From positions 1-33,030 of the forward strand of contig CAYYYG010000007.1 in the NCBI GenBank assembly GCA_964476135.1: a stretch of 33,030 nt of DNA, written 5' to 3'. How positions within the stretch are numbered: the first letter of the stretch is position 1; each line of letters begins with the position of its first letter. Shown here in pieces: positions 1 through 8,604 of this stretch. The DNA is from CAYYYG01 sp964476135. Lineage in GTDB: Bacteria > Patescibacteriota > Microgenomatia > UBA1406 > GWC2-37-13. The notes beneath the pieces were generated by a model that was not told the origin of the DNA, did no database searches, and saw only the letters and a list, made by a program, of their open reading frames with translations. The position numbers and the translations under genes were made by a program.

Positions 1-500
1 TTCGCAAGCACCTCAGCGTCACCATGAATGACGCCAGGAAAATTCATTACCTCAGAAAGATACTTTATTTCCGGTCTATCGAGAAGTTGAGCTACCGCTA
101 CTGAATCTAATATGGCGCCGGCGGTTTCGAATGTAGTCGCCGGAACACAGGAAGGCGCGCCCCAAATAAACGTAAAGGGAACATTTCTGCCGTCATTTAT
201 CATGTAGTCAACTCCCGAAACACCCAGTACATTTGCAATTTCATGCGGATCGGAAACGGTTGCGACCGTTCCATGGATTGTTGCGAGCCTTGCAAATTCG
301 GAAGGTGGAAGCATGGAACTTTCAACATGTATATGAGCATCAACGAATCCCGGGAGAATATATGGACCGCTTGTGTGGGTTATGTCTTTAGCTTCAACGA
401 TCGATTGGATCATTCCGTTCTCGATCCTAATCTCTCCACCGAATACCCGACGATTGACCACGTCCACAATAGTCCCTTTTACATAATGCAGTCTTTCCAT
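1..500 (-). CDS. ade: adenine deaminase, N-terminal part (cut by window edge)
   Basis: I translated this open frame by hand from the ATG at 500 down to the window edge; about 166 residues are visible out of a family length near 570-600. Adenine deaminase hydrolyses adenine to hypoxanthine and ammonia in purine salvage, in the cytoplasm. The family signature is clear: PGFVDAHIHVESSMLPPSEFA holds the amidohydrolase metal-binding HxH, followed by a VSDPHEIANVLG segment, a SCVPAT segment and EVMNFPGVIHGD. The start lies 1 nt beyond the stop of the phosphoesterase gene at 502-1032, so the two are almost certainly cotranscribed. The 556-aa gene further upstream has a nucleoside-phosphorylase-like C-terminus, which fits a purine salvage theme. 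The C-terminal half cannot be assessed. Confidence 0.9.
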   Translation of the reverse strand, partial: MERLHYVKGTIVDVVNRRVFGGEIRIENGMIQSIVEAKDITHTSGPYILPGFVDAHIHVESSMLPPSEFARLATIHGTVATVSDPHEIANVLGVSGVDYMINDGRNVPFTFIWGAPSCVPATTFETAGAILDSVAVAQLLDRPEIKYLSEVMNFPGVIHGDAEVLA

Positions 501-501
501 A

Positions 502-1032
502 TTACTTAAATAAAACTATCTCCGCCGAATTTTTTGATGTATCGTAAACGGCGACAGTTGCCACGTCGACTATTTTTCCGTCGGAGAAATATGATGTTGA
601 CCCGGGGTTTAATACTAATGTTTTACCAGCCATTTCATTCCGAACGACATGAGTATGACCTGTAAAAACGGCGCGGTACTCCTTAGATCTTATGAGGGCA
701 TTCAGTGTCGGCTTATCATGTCCGTGATAAACGGCATATCTATTATCATCAACCGCAAACTGAAGTATCGAAACATCACAGAAAACTACCGGATTCTTCA
801 ATGAAGAATTTATTTTCTCAATCTTTCTGTAGTCGCCTTCATTATTTCCAAGCACACTCATAACAGGTATGTTCCAATCGGCCATTAGGGCTCCAAAATG
901 GCCCAACGAATACGGACTGACCCAATCGCCACAATGGAGAATCCGATCCACTTTATGTGCACGGAAAATCTCAATGGCCCTTGTGATGGCATTAAGATGG
1001 TCATGAGTATCTGAGATAATCCCAAACTTCAT
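502..1032 (-). CDS. YfcE/MJ0936-type metallophosphoesterase
   Basis: 176 aa, the usual length of the small YfcE/MJ0936 phosphodiesterase family, which uses two metals to cleave phosphodiesters. All five calcineurin-like motifs are visible: SDTHD (D8, H10), CGDWVSP (D36), GNNE (N63), YHGH (H103) and GHTH (H126, H128). The natural substrate cannot be deduced. A TATTAT -10 sequence at 1039-1044 sits 6 nt before the ATG and overlaps the end of the 556-aa gene, so a leaderless internal promoter is plausible. The next gene, adenine deaminase, starts 1 nt after this stop, suggesting an operon with a nucleotide or purine theme. Confidence 0.88.
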   Translation of the reverse strand: MKFGIISDTHDHLNAITRAIEIFRAHKVDRILHCGDWVSPYSLGHFGALMADWNIPVMSVLGNNEGDYRKIEKINSSLKNPVVFCDVSILQFAVDDNRYAVYHGHDKPTLNALIRSKEYRAVFTGHTHVVRNEMAGKTLVLNPGSTSYFSDGKIVDVATVAVYDTSKNSAEIVLFK

Positions 1033-1044
1033 AAAAAAATAATA

Positions 1045-2715
1045 TCACAAATTATTAATCCTGCTCAGCTCCACCTCCGCGATGCGTTTTATGATCGCAA
1101 GTGAGCTTTCATATGTAGCCTCGACACCTTCATAACCCAGATTACGCGTTGCCAGTGTTACAGCCTTGGTGAAGGGGGTATCTGAGGCATAGTTGATTAT
1201 TCCAATATCGACAGGTGAATTTACCATACTAATCGTTGTATTTTCCGGATAACGGCTATAATCGAAAAATTCATATAAGGCGTTAAGGTAGGACCCATTT
1301 TCCATCTCCACTATCGCAAATCCTTTTTTGAAATACTCCCTTATTACCTCTTCGGGGTGAAGTAATGTACCGCGGACCGAAATAAGTTTTTGATTCGTCA
1401 GCACATTTCCGGCGGCAAACCGACTTAAGTACGATTTGCTGAAAGCGTTGTTTATTATAAATGTATTTTTCGATATTTCGTCGAAAATTGTCGTCGGTAT
1501 GGCCACATCACCAAGATTACCGTTCAAAAATGAAGCCTTGCCAAGAACATATACGCCACGAACGTTCTGCGCATTTCGAAGCACTGTTGACAACACCATG
1601 TATGCGCCGAATCCCAATGGATAATCGATATTTACGATAATCGATTTTGAATTTTTAAGCGCACTCGTATCGACGCCTAACTTCTCCCCTAAATCAGGTC
1701 GCCTGGAAAAAGCGGACAATTCAATCACTTGAGCATTCACATCAAGAAAATGCTCCGCTTCCACATATCTGATACCGCATTTTCTTTCAAACTCTATCCT
1801 TTCTCTGGTCACATCTTTATTTTCAGACTCGAATTTTTTCAAAATATACCAGAAAAAATTTTCTTCGCTTCCCGGATAAAGTCCATTACTTATGTCGTTC
1901 CAATAATTAAGATACTCCTGCATGTTATTCTTCTTCATAAACTCAATCAGATTATTTTTGTGATTGTTTACGAATCCGGTAATGTTGTTTACGATGCTGT
2001 GAGTGTTTGATGAAACAAAATACACCCCCACATTAGGATCAGAAATCTCCGGACTTACATCCATAATATGAGAGAACCAAAGCTGTGAAGCTTTTTTATA
2101 ATCTACATAAGATCCCCGCAACGACTTTATCTGGACAGAACATTTTCTTTTAGCAATTTTACTCCAACGTCCGACACTGTCTTTTTTCCATATTTTTTCG
2201 AATTTCTCCCACATGTCCGATTCTATATCAAGATATTGTCGCAATTTTTCTTTATTATCCAAAACATCTTCCGACAAATCAGCTAAACGCTTATTTATCT
2301 TATTCCACTCAATTTGATAGGCTGTAATTAAGCAAACGACATCATCTAAATCGGTAACCGAGTTAATGAATACTCCAAGCTGTCCCGCACCATCATATGC
2401 CATTTTTCTTCGTCTTGCAGATGCGCTCACACTCTTCCAATCTTCGACTCGATATCCTTCTCGATTAAACACCTCATCCGACTGTGCCAATATGACAAAG
2501 TCAACTTCATTCATAATGTCGGGTAATCTCAAGCTGCTGTATAAAAATGCCGGAAAATCAATCTTTTCCTCAACTGCTCCTGGGTGAAGGGCGGGCTTCA
2601 TATTTCGGTAAGGCACGACTATTTGGTCGATATTGAGTGTGCCTCCATCTTTTAAGAATGATCTATATATCTGGACAAATATGTCAGTGGAATCGGTATT
2701 TACTGGTGGCACCAT
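1045..2715 (-). CDS. unknown 556-aa protein with nucleoside-phosphorylase-like C-terminus
   Basis: I do not recognise the whole protein. Residues about 355-550 look like a divergent purine/uridine phosphorylase (PNP/UDP superfamily) domain: NLGDVAIP (around 400-407) resembles the GD-containing strand, VEMENG (469-474) resembles the MEME/MES substrate-binding motif, and YASDTP (509-514) sits where the catalytic Asp of hexameric PNPs lies. Residues 1-350 are largely helical, charged and rich in Trp/Lys, with no motif I can name. No signal peptide or membrane segment is seen. It lies 12 nt upstream of the phosphoesterase gene and then adenine deaminase, so a role in purine or nucleoside turnover is inferred from both domain and context. 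An AT-rich TATATT lies 9 nt before the ATG. The function is not established. Confidence 0.75.
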   Translation of the reverse strand: MVPPVNTDSTDIFVQIYRSFLKDGGTLNIDQIVVPYRNMKPALHPGAVEEKIDFPAFLYSSLRLPDIMNEVDFVILAQSDEVFNREGYRVEDWKSVSASARRRKMAYDGAGQLGVFINSVTDLDDVVCLITAYQIEWNKINKRLADLSEDVLDNKEKLRQYLDIESDMWEKFEKIWKKDSVGRWSKIAKRKCSVQIKSLRGSYVDYKKASQLWFSHIMDVSPEISDPNVGVYFVSSNTHSIVNNITGFVNNHKNNLIEFMKKNNMQEYLNYWNDISNGLYPGSEENFFWYILKKFESENKDVTRERIEFERKCGIRYVEAEHFLDVNAQVIELSAFSRRPDLGEKLGVDTSALKNSKSIIVNIDYPLGFGAYMVLSTVLRNAQNVRGVYVLGKASFLNGNLGDVAIPTTIFDEISKNTFIINNAFSKSYLSRFAAGNVLTNQKLISVRGTLLHPEEVIREYFKKGFAIVEMENGSYLNALYEFFDYSRYPENTTISMVNSPVDIGIINYASDTPFTKAVTLATRNLGYEGVEATYESSLAIIKRIAEVELSRINNL

Positions 2716-2789
2716 AGTGAAAAAAATATATTAATTACTATCCTATAATATGTATATTATACGTATAAATTAACAAAAATACAAGCCTC

Positions 2790-2819
2790 TTGCATATTGC
2801 CGAAGTTTAACTATATAAT
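2790..2819 (+). promoter_or_regulatory. sigma70-type promoter of the receiver gene
   Basis: TTGCAT (2790-2795), an 18-nt spacer and TATAAT (2814-2819). The ATG at 2831 is only 11 nt beyond the -10, so the predicted mRNA leader is about 4-5 nt, with no room for a Shine-Dalgarno site. Confidence 0.65.
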
Positions 2820-2830
2820 AAAATTGTAAT

Positions 2831-3202
2831 ATGGACAATCGCTTACTTATAGTAGATGACGATCTTTATATTCGCGAATTGTATCAAGAAGTACTTACCG
2901 ATGCAGGCTATCAGGTAGATACGGCCAAAGATGGAATGGATGGATTGAATAAAATCAAAGTCGGAGGATATAAAATTATTCTTCTGGATGTTATGATGCC
3001 ACAGCTTGACGGTATACAAGTTCTTGTGGAGTCGGCAAAAATCAAATCCGAAAAACCAAACGGCCCCATAATCCTTCTCACCAACCTCTCCCATGATCCT
3101 ATTATTCAGGAAGGTTTAAAACAGGGTGCAAAGACATATTTAATCAAGGCCGATATTACGCCCGATGAACTGGTAAATAAGATAGAAGAAATACTAAACT
3201 AG
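2831..3202 (+). CDS. stand-alone response regulator receiver domain
   Basis: 123 aa, a single CheY-like receiver with no output domain. The canonical residues are present: acidic pair D9/D10 (LIVDDD), phosphoacceptor D53 (LLDVMMPQLDG), switch T84 (LLTN) and K106 (LIKAD). Such proteins act by protein-protein interaction after phosphorylation by a histidine kinase; no kinase is in this window. The gene is followed after 64 nt by the O-antigen-ligase/TPR gene on the same strand, so a shared transcript is possible but not required. A TTGCAT/TATAAT promoter lies immediately upstream and predicts a near-leaderless mRNA. Confidence 0.93.
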   Translation: MDNRLLIVDDDLYIRELYQEVLTDAGYQVDTAKDGMDGLNKIKVGGYKIILLDVMMPQLDGIQVLVESAKIKSEKPNGPIILLTNLSHDPIIQEGLKQGAKTYLIKADITPDELVNKIEEILN

Positions 3203-3266
3203 CACTTGCAAAATATTGCCAACTTCGTTACATTTATTGAGTACACATTTTTAAGTTAACACACCT

Positions 3267-5441
3267 ATGAATCAGGAACAAACTGCTCTGAAAACCGCCA
3301 AATCGGTGGTCTTGTTCGCGGTTATTTTTCTTTTTCCCATATTTTTTCTTCCTCTAACCCAAGAATATTTCTCAACCAACAAAGTCTATCTACTGGCGGC
3401 TGCGGCATTGGGGCTTCTTGGAATATCACTCGCGGAAATGATCATGTCAAAAAAATTGGTTTGGGAAAAACGCCACTTTGACACAAATCTTTTACTATTT
3501 ATTGCGGCAATTGTCCTTTCGGTTCTAATCACGGCTCCAAATAAAATTATGACTCTTTTTAATTTTAATTATGGAGTCGTACCGACTGTTTCGATGACCG
3601 TAATTGCATTTTATTTGGCAAGAAATTCAACACTGTTAAGTAAAAAGCAGGGACTTTTCGAAGGGATAAATCAACTTACGGTGCTTACGATTTCGACCGT
3701 ACTTCTTGCCGTTATCTCGATCGTAATGTTTTTCCAGCCCTTCCGCTCGATTTCATTACCTCCTTCTTTGCAGTTCCTTTCAACACCGAGCTTCACTCCG
3801 TTAGGATCACAAATAGATTTGGCGATACTATTCGGCTTCGTTGCACTAGCGCTATCGGCTGCTATACTGACTGGGTCGACTCACGGAGATGAAAGTACCC
3901 AGAAAGACGGTCTTAATACGCCAATGATCGCTTCTGTCGCTTCGGTATCGGTAATATTAATCGGTCTTATATTTACCATGTTCCAAATACTGAAACCGAA
4001 TGCTTCAGGTACGCCCAGCTCGGCCATATTGCTCCCGCCATACAGACTTTCATGGTATGCAGCCGTCGAAACATTAAAGAATCCACTCACTGCGATTTTC
4101 GGCATCGGCATGAATAATTTCAGCTCGATCTTTACTGCAATCAAAGATCCTGCTTATAACCAGTCTAGTCTGTGGCAGGTGCAGTCGTTTAACGTAGCTC
4201 GCTCTACATTGTTACATGTATTGGCGACAACAGGAGTCTTTGGATTGGTAGCATTTTTCCTTCTCATAATGAATGCGATCCGCAGTATGATCCAGCACAA
4301 GGTAAGCAAAACTATTATGACCCTGTTCGCATTTGTCGCGGCAATCATAATATTCATGCCACCTTCACTGACGATATTCTTCCTCTTATTCCTATTATTA
4401 GGCACGATATCTCACCAAATTAAGCCTGCCGTGCACGGTGAACATCACTCATCAGTTGAGTTAAATCTAGCTAAAATCACACCACTGTACGCCGGTCTTA
4501 TTTTGATCTCAATACTGCTTATTGCAGGGAGCGCCTATATAGTCGGACGATCATACATGTCTGAATACTATTTCAAGCAGTCGCTTAATGGCCTAATTTC
4601 CAACAGCGCTCAGGATCTATACGAAAATCAGAGACAGGCGATCGTCTTGAATCCGTATAATGACAAGTTCCGCATCAGCTTCTCGCAAACTAATTTGCTT
4701 ATAGCTAATAACCTCGCCGCGCAGGCCAATCAGAGACAACTGAACGATACCGAAAGACAGACAATTATTCAGACAATCCAGGCAGCCATACAGGAAGCGA
4801 AAGCAGCTGTAATCCTTAACCCTGCAAGCGCCGGTAACTGGGAGAATTTGGCGATTGTCTACCGTAATATTCTCAATATCGCCCAGGGCGCCGATGGTTG
4901 GACAGTCGCTTCTTACCAAAGAGCGATCGCGCTAGACCCTCAGAACCCGAATTTGTGGCTAAATCTTGGCGGCGTGTTTTATTCTCTTGGTAATTACGAA
5001 CAGGCAACGAGAATGTTTGAGCAGGCGGTAACTTTGAAACCCGACTGGCCAAACGCTCTTTATAACCTTGCTTGGTCCGCTGAACAGCGTGGAGACCACG
5101 TGAGTGCAGCGATTCTTATGCAGAGAGTAACAACTCTTATGGATCCAGTGAAAGATGAGGCTGATTACAAAAAGGCACAGGCTGATTTCGAATCGTTCCG
5201 CGCAAAGATCCCCGCCCAGCCACAGCAACCGGCTCAAACACAGGAGCAGCCACAGCAGTTGAGCTTGCCTACCCCACCAGCAGCAACTCTAGAACCGAAA
5301 TTGAAGCTGCCCACAGAACCAGAATCACCGGAACCGCCTATAATCCCGCGCGAAGAATCGAATAACGAAACGGACGGAGCAACGGTTACACCAACACAGG
5401 TATTGAGTCCGACACAAGCGGCGACACCGAGCGGTAACTAA
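3267..5441 (+). CDS. O-antigen ligase/polymerase-like membrane protein with C-terminal TPRs
   Basis: 724 aa. Residues 1-430 contain many hydrophobic segments typical of the WaaL/Wzy O-antigen ligase superfamily, including FGIGMNNF (278-285) and the loop ARSTLLHVLATTGVFGL (about 311-327) that resembles the conserved H-containing motif of that family. Residues about 448-640 form TPR-like helices (NPNLWLNLGGVFYSLGNYEQA and WPNALYNLAWSAEQRGD are good TPR units). The last ~75 residues are a Pro/Gln/Glu/Thr-rich, probably disordered tail. Family knowledge suggests transfer of glycan to a lipid or protein acceptor outside the membrane; the TPRs probably bind partners or acceptor. The acceptor is unknown. 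A strong intrinsic terminator follows 23 nt after the stop. Confidence 0.85.
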   Translation: MNQEQTALKTAKSVVLFAVIFLFPIFFLPLTQEYFSTNKVYLLAAAALGLLGISLAEMIMSKKLVWEKRHFDTNLLLFIAAIVLSVLITAPNKIMTLFNFNYGVVPTVSMTVIAFYLARNSTLLSKKQGLFEGINQLTVLTISTVLLAVISIVMFFQPFRSISLPPSLQFLSTPSFTPLGSQIDLAILFGFVALALSAAILTGSTHGDESTQKDGLNTPMIASVASVSVILIGLIFTMFQILKPNASGTPSSAILLPPYRLSWYAAVETLKNPLTAIFGIGMNNFSSIFTAIKDPAYNQSSLWQVQSFNVARSTLLHVLATTGVFGLVAFFLLIMNAIRSMIQHKVSKTIMTLFAFVAAIIIFMPPSLTIFFLLFLLLGTISHQIKPAVHGEHHSSVELNLAKITPLYAGLILISILLIAGSAYIVGRSYMSEYYFKQSLNGLISNSAQDLYENQRQAIVLNPYNDKFRISFSQTNLLIANNLAAQANQRQLNDTERQTIIQTIQAAIQEAKAAVILNPASAGNWENLAIVYRNILNIAQGADGWTVASYQRAIALDPQNPNLWLNLGGVFYSLGNYEQATRMFEQAVTLKPDWPNALYNLAWSAEQRGDHVSAAILMQRVTTLMDPVKDEADYKKAQADFESFRAKIPAQPQQPAQTQEQPQQLSLPTPPAATLEPKLKLPTEPESPEPPIIPREESNNETDGATVTPTQVLSPTQAATPSGN

Positions 5442-5458
5442 TTACTTCAGACAATAAT

Positions 5459-5489
5459 AAAAAAGACGCGTGCGAACGCGTCTTTTTTT
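5459..5489 (+). terminator. rho-independent terminator
   Basis: Perfect 7-bp stem GACGCGT / ACGCGTC (5465-5471, 5476-5482) with a GCGA loop, preceded by an A-run and followed by seven T (5483-5489). It ends the O-antigen-ligase/TPR transcript. The next gene starts 19 nt later with its own -10. Confidence 0.93.
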
Positions 5490-5507
5490 GATGATAAAAT
5501 ACAATTA

Positions 5508-6830
5508 ATGGACAACTTTGGTCAAGAGCTTCTTCAGACTAACAAACCAGCCGAATCGATAGTCGAAACCGGCACAGAGAAAGTGGACGATATGCAAAAT
5601 GCACTTGATGCATACGGATTTGGTCAATCAGTTCCTATTGGCATAAATGAAAGTACGTTCGCGGATATTGACGTCAAATTAAAAAAAGGAACCCCGATAG
5701 AAACAATCGCGGACGAAACAGCTGCCGAACTAAGACAAGCCTATACAGAATATCAGAAAAACCAGACAGTACAGAACATACAGACTCTTACACAAATGCG
5801 TCTCGTTGCACGCGCAGTACATCTCAGGCAGTCCGGATTCGAGGGTAAATCAATAAAACTTCAGGAGATGCGAGCACTGCTTCATCAGCTGTTGAAAGAC
5901 AAAATACCCGTTGAAAGTATAGTTAATCAAATCGGTGAGATGAGAAGCGAAAATGAAAGACGTATTCATATAAAAAAAGCAGCCGAAGATAAACATGATC
6001 TTGAAATCGTAAGAAAAAGCCTAGCGGCTGAAGCTAAAAATCCTGAGGAAAAACTGAATTACTTACTAATCTCTCCGGAAGCCCCCGAAGGTAAAAATAT
6101 TCAACCGGATACCTATGTAGTAAAAAAATCCGAAGATATTTGGATGACTGCCCATGACCTGATTCCGGAGCAAGCCAATCTAGTAAACTCCTTGATACCG
6201 AACGAAAATGGACGCTATCTATTCCGGAAAAATGGTGATTCAGAGATATTTACAGCATATGATCGTAACGAATTACCGGTCTTCACATTAGAGAAGGTGG
6301 GTGAAGGCGCATCAAGAGCAGCATATCGGATAACTTATGTCAACGAATTGGATAAAGACAACTATGGGGCGACCTGGGTGATGGTTGGAGATGCTAGCTC
6401 TCTTGATGGTGGTCAGGGAGTCTATGCTATTCCAGAAGTTACAAAAAACGTCTGCAACCGCCCAATTTATTTAGAAGATGGAACTGTACTTAATATGACA
6501 GGGCCATATTATTACATTGCTGAAATTACCGATAATATAACCGTTCTACCTTCAAATACCGGGGGTGTTTTGGAGGCTGTGAATTTACCTCTCTCCGTAC
6601 TAACACCACAACTTTATCTGGGTGCACTCGCGCTCAGCATCGAAAAAAATAGCATGGCCCGTCAGGGGTATGAGGTGGACGAGCTTCACAATATTAATTT
6701 CATGATCAGGAACAGACCTCCTGGAGTTCCGGTACCGCGTATGGTATGGAAAGAAGTGCGCGGCAAACGAGTATTGATTCCTGGAATCGTGTATGTAAAT
6801 ATGTTTGCGACTGAGTTTTCAATGCGGTAA
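5508..6830 (+). CDS. unknown 440-aa cytoplasmic protein
   Basis: Not recognised. The N-terminal half (1-190) is rich in Glu, Lys, Gln and Arg and predicted helical (for example AAELRQAYTEYQKNQTVQNI), with no signal peptide or membrane segment. The C-terminal half is mixed alpha/beta with aromatic and Gly-rich stretches (GEGASRAAYRITY, WVMVGDASSLDGGQG). GEGASRAAYRI recalls a nucleotide-loop shape but is not enough for a call. TAAAAT at 5495-5500 sits 7 nt before the ATG, so the mRNA is probably leaderless, and the gene lies directly behind the terminator of the previous transcript. Its stop is separated by 1 nt from the stop of the convergent methyltransferase-like gene. Lineage-restricted protein is the best description. 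Confidence 0.8.
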   Translation: MDNFGQELLQTNKPAESIVETGTEKVDDMQNALDAYGFGQSVPIGINESTFADIDVKLKKGTPIETIADETAAELRQAYTEYQKNQTVQNIQTLTQMRLVARAVHLRQSGFEGKSIKLQEMRALLHQLLKDKIPVESIVNQIGEMRSENERRIHIKKAAEDKHDLEIVRKSLAAEAKNPEEKLNYLLISPEAPEGKNIQPDTYVVKKSEDIWMTAHDLIPEQANLVNSLIPNENGRYLFRKNGDSEIFTAYDRNELPVFTLEKVGEGASRAAYRITYVNELDKDNYGATWVMVGDASSLDGGQGVYAIPEVTKNVCNRPIYLEDGTVLNMTGPYYYIAEITDNITVLPSNTGGVLEAVNLPLSVLTPQLYLGALALSIEKNSMARQGYEVDELHNINFMIRNRPPGVPVPRMVWKEVRGKRVLIPGIVYVNMFATEFSMR

Positions 6831-6831
6831 T

Positions 6832-7491
6832 TTAAAACCTATCTATATTTACTCCTTCGGCCACCTTTCTGCCATAGTAAATTACTTTCTGAGATTTTAT
6901 ATCTGGCCCCCCGTTTGGATTTTTCACTGTCAATATTTGATGTAGCTCGGCAACAGTATCAAATCCGGTTCTTGCCATCCACTTTACAAACTTATGCCTA
7001 TCAGGCAAGGTAGAGCTCGGTTTGTTTTCCTTATGAGCAGATTCGATTATTAATATTCCTCCATTTTTTAGCACCGTATTTGCCTCCAGAAGCAATGTAC
7101 CATACCCCACACCCTCCTCTGCTTTCGGATCGAATTTAATCGCTTCTGCGAACACATAATCTTCAGATCTTGGCATAATCACTGACGACATTCTATTAGC
7201 GTCGATGATTATATCAGCGCCCGTTCTCTCATCTATGTCAAGCGTACGCCAACCTCTATCTTTCCACATTTGCGAATTACCACCGGAACCTACAACAACT
7301 CCATCTTTACCGGCCGGCATTCTTTCTAAAACAGTTCTCGCTTCTAACACTGTCTGTAACCACTCAGGCTGTTCTGGCTGAGGCAAACGCGCTAATCGCA
7401 TGACTGCATCGGGTGCGACTTCTACGGGAGGCTTTATTTTTACATTTTCACGCCTCGATAAATTTGTTTCCGAACTAAACTCTTCATACAT
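6832..7491 (-). CDS. SAM-dependent methyltransferase-like protein
   Basis: 219 aa. Residues 64-87 (VVVGSGGNSQMWKDRGWRTLDID) fit motif I of class I methyltransferases: a glycine-rich SAM loop followed by an acidic strand end. ADIIIDANRM (92-101) could be motif II, and VLKNGGILIIES (140-151) matches the post-motif strand-turn-strand seen when such enzymes lack a strong motif IV. The substrate is unknown. Two in-frame ATGs lie close together (7491 and 7487 region); the first is used here. It converges tail to tail with the unknown 440-aa gene and is followed on its own upstream side by the M23 peptidase gene after 21 nt, so it may be the distal gene of a short operon. Confidence 0.65.
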   Translation of the reverse strand: MYEEFSSETNLSRRENVKIKPPVEVAPDAVMRLARLPQPEQPEWLQTVLEARTVLERMPAGKDGVVVGSGGNSQMWKDRGWRTLDIDERTGADIIIDANRMSSVIMPRSEDYVFAEAIKFDPKAEEGVGYGTLLLEANTVLKNGGILIIESAHKENKPSSTLPDRHKFVKWMARTGFDTVAELHQILTVKNPNGGPDIKSQKVIYYGRKVAEGVNIDRF

Positions 7492-7512
7492 ATAATTTCA
7501 TAATAATAGTTC

Positions 7513-8577
7513 TTACTTCAAAAAACTCAACGGATTAAGCAGCGTCCCGCCCTGACGTATTTCAAAATGCAGATGCGGACCTGTTGAGCGGCCGGTGGAA
7601 CCCATGACACCAATCTGCTGCCCCTTACTTACGCCCTGACCAACCGACGCTGTGAGTTGAGACATGTGTCCATATAACGAGCGGTAACCATTGCCGTGGT
7701 CGATTATGATATGACAGCCGTATCCATATTTCAAACAGCCGGAATAAACAACGGTACCCGAATCGGCGGCAAGGATCGCTGGTAAACCACGATTGGCGAT
7801 ATCAAGAGCCATATGATACCAGATAGGATTCTGCGTGATAGTGCCGGACGTAGGCCAGATAAAATTGGAGGATCCTTTCACACCAGCCTGTATTTTCGCA
7901 TTAAGCTGTGCTGCGGTATATTTTGGCTTCTCTGCTTCGATAACACCATCAGGCACAAATAATGTCTGCCCTGAATTAAGCGAAAAAGTATCTAAATCGG
8001 CAAAATCGTTAAAAGGAAAGTTCAAGATTTTCTGAGGATCGGTTTTGTATTTTTTAGCGATCGTATATATATTTTCACCGGAAACAACTCGATGCACTAC
8101 ACCTACCATGGGAGGGATCTTAAGTACCTGACCAACCTTAATATTATCTGATTTAAGGTTATTCAGCCATTTGATGGAGTTTGCGTCGACTTCGTACCGT
8201 TTTGCGATCGTACTTATGGTTTCACCGTTCTCCACTACATGATCGATCACATTAGAGCGTGGTTTTATGGAAAAATTAGTCAGGAAGGAGTTTTCGTATG
8301 GATTATATGTTACTATCGACTCCTGTGTAGCTTCCTGTGAATTTTCAAGCGACTGTAAAAACGGATTATTTTCCGCAATAGTTGGCCCTCCTATGAATAC
8401 TGTCGCAACCAACAAAAAAAACGAAGTATTGAGAAATGAACTTGAATATTTGCCACGCTTCACGACAAGAAGCGCCACAAAAACATCTTTTATGTTTTCT
8501 ATATTACGGCCGGCTCCGAGAATACGCGAACGGGCGTACTTTTGGAAAAACTGTATGAACTGCCGAAGCGATTGCAT
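7513..8577 (-). CDS. LysM-LysM-M23 peptidoglycan endopeptidase, membrane-anchored
   Basis: 354 aa from the ATG at 8577. A TTG at 8589 would add four residues, but it lies only 2-3 nt after a TAAAAT -10, so ATG is preferred. Order: basic N-terminus, one transmembrane segment at about 49-64, a linker, LysM 1 (about 112-156, HVVENGETISTIAKRY), LysM 2 (about 161-209) and an M23 peptidase domain (about 240-350). The zinc and catalytic residues are intact: HMALD (H255, D259), GHMS (H304) and HLHFE (H335, H337). It should cut peptide cross-links of peptidoglycan on the outer face of the membrane, acting in cell-wall remodelling or division. M23 proteins lacking the metal ligands act as amidase activators; this one looks active. 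Confidence 0.93.
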   Translation of the reverse strand: MQSLRQFIQFFQKYARSRILGAGRNIENIKDVFVALLVVKRGKYSSSFLNTSFFLLVATVFIGGPTIAENNPFLQSLENSQEATQESIVTYNPYENSFLTNFSIKPRSNVIDHVVENGETISTIAKRYEVDANSIKWLNNLKSDNIKVGQVLKIPPMVGVVHRVVSGENIYTIAKKYKTDPQKILNFPFNDFADLDTFSLNSGQTLFVPDGVIEAEKPKYTAAQLNAKIQAGVKGSSNFIWPTSGTITQNPIWYHMALDIANRGLPAILAADSGTVVYSGCLKYGYGCHIIIDHGNGYRSLYGHMSQLTASVGQGVSKGQQIGVMGSTGRSTGPHLHFEIRQGGTLLNPLSFLK

Positions 8578-8604
8578 ACGGAATAGCAATATTTTACCAC
8601 ATGC

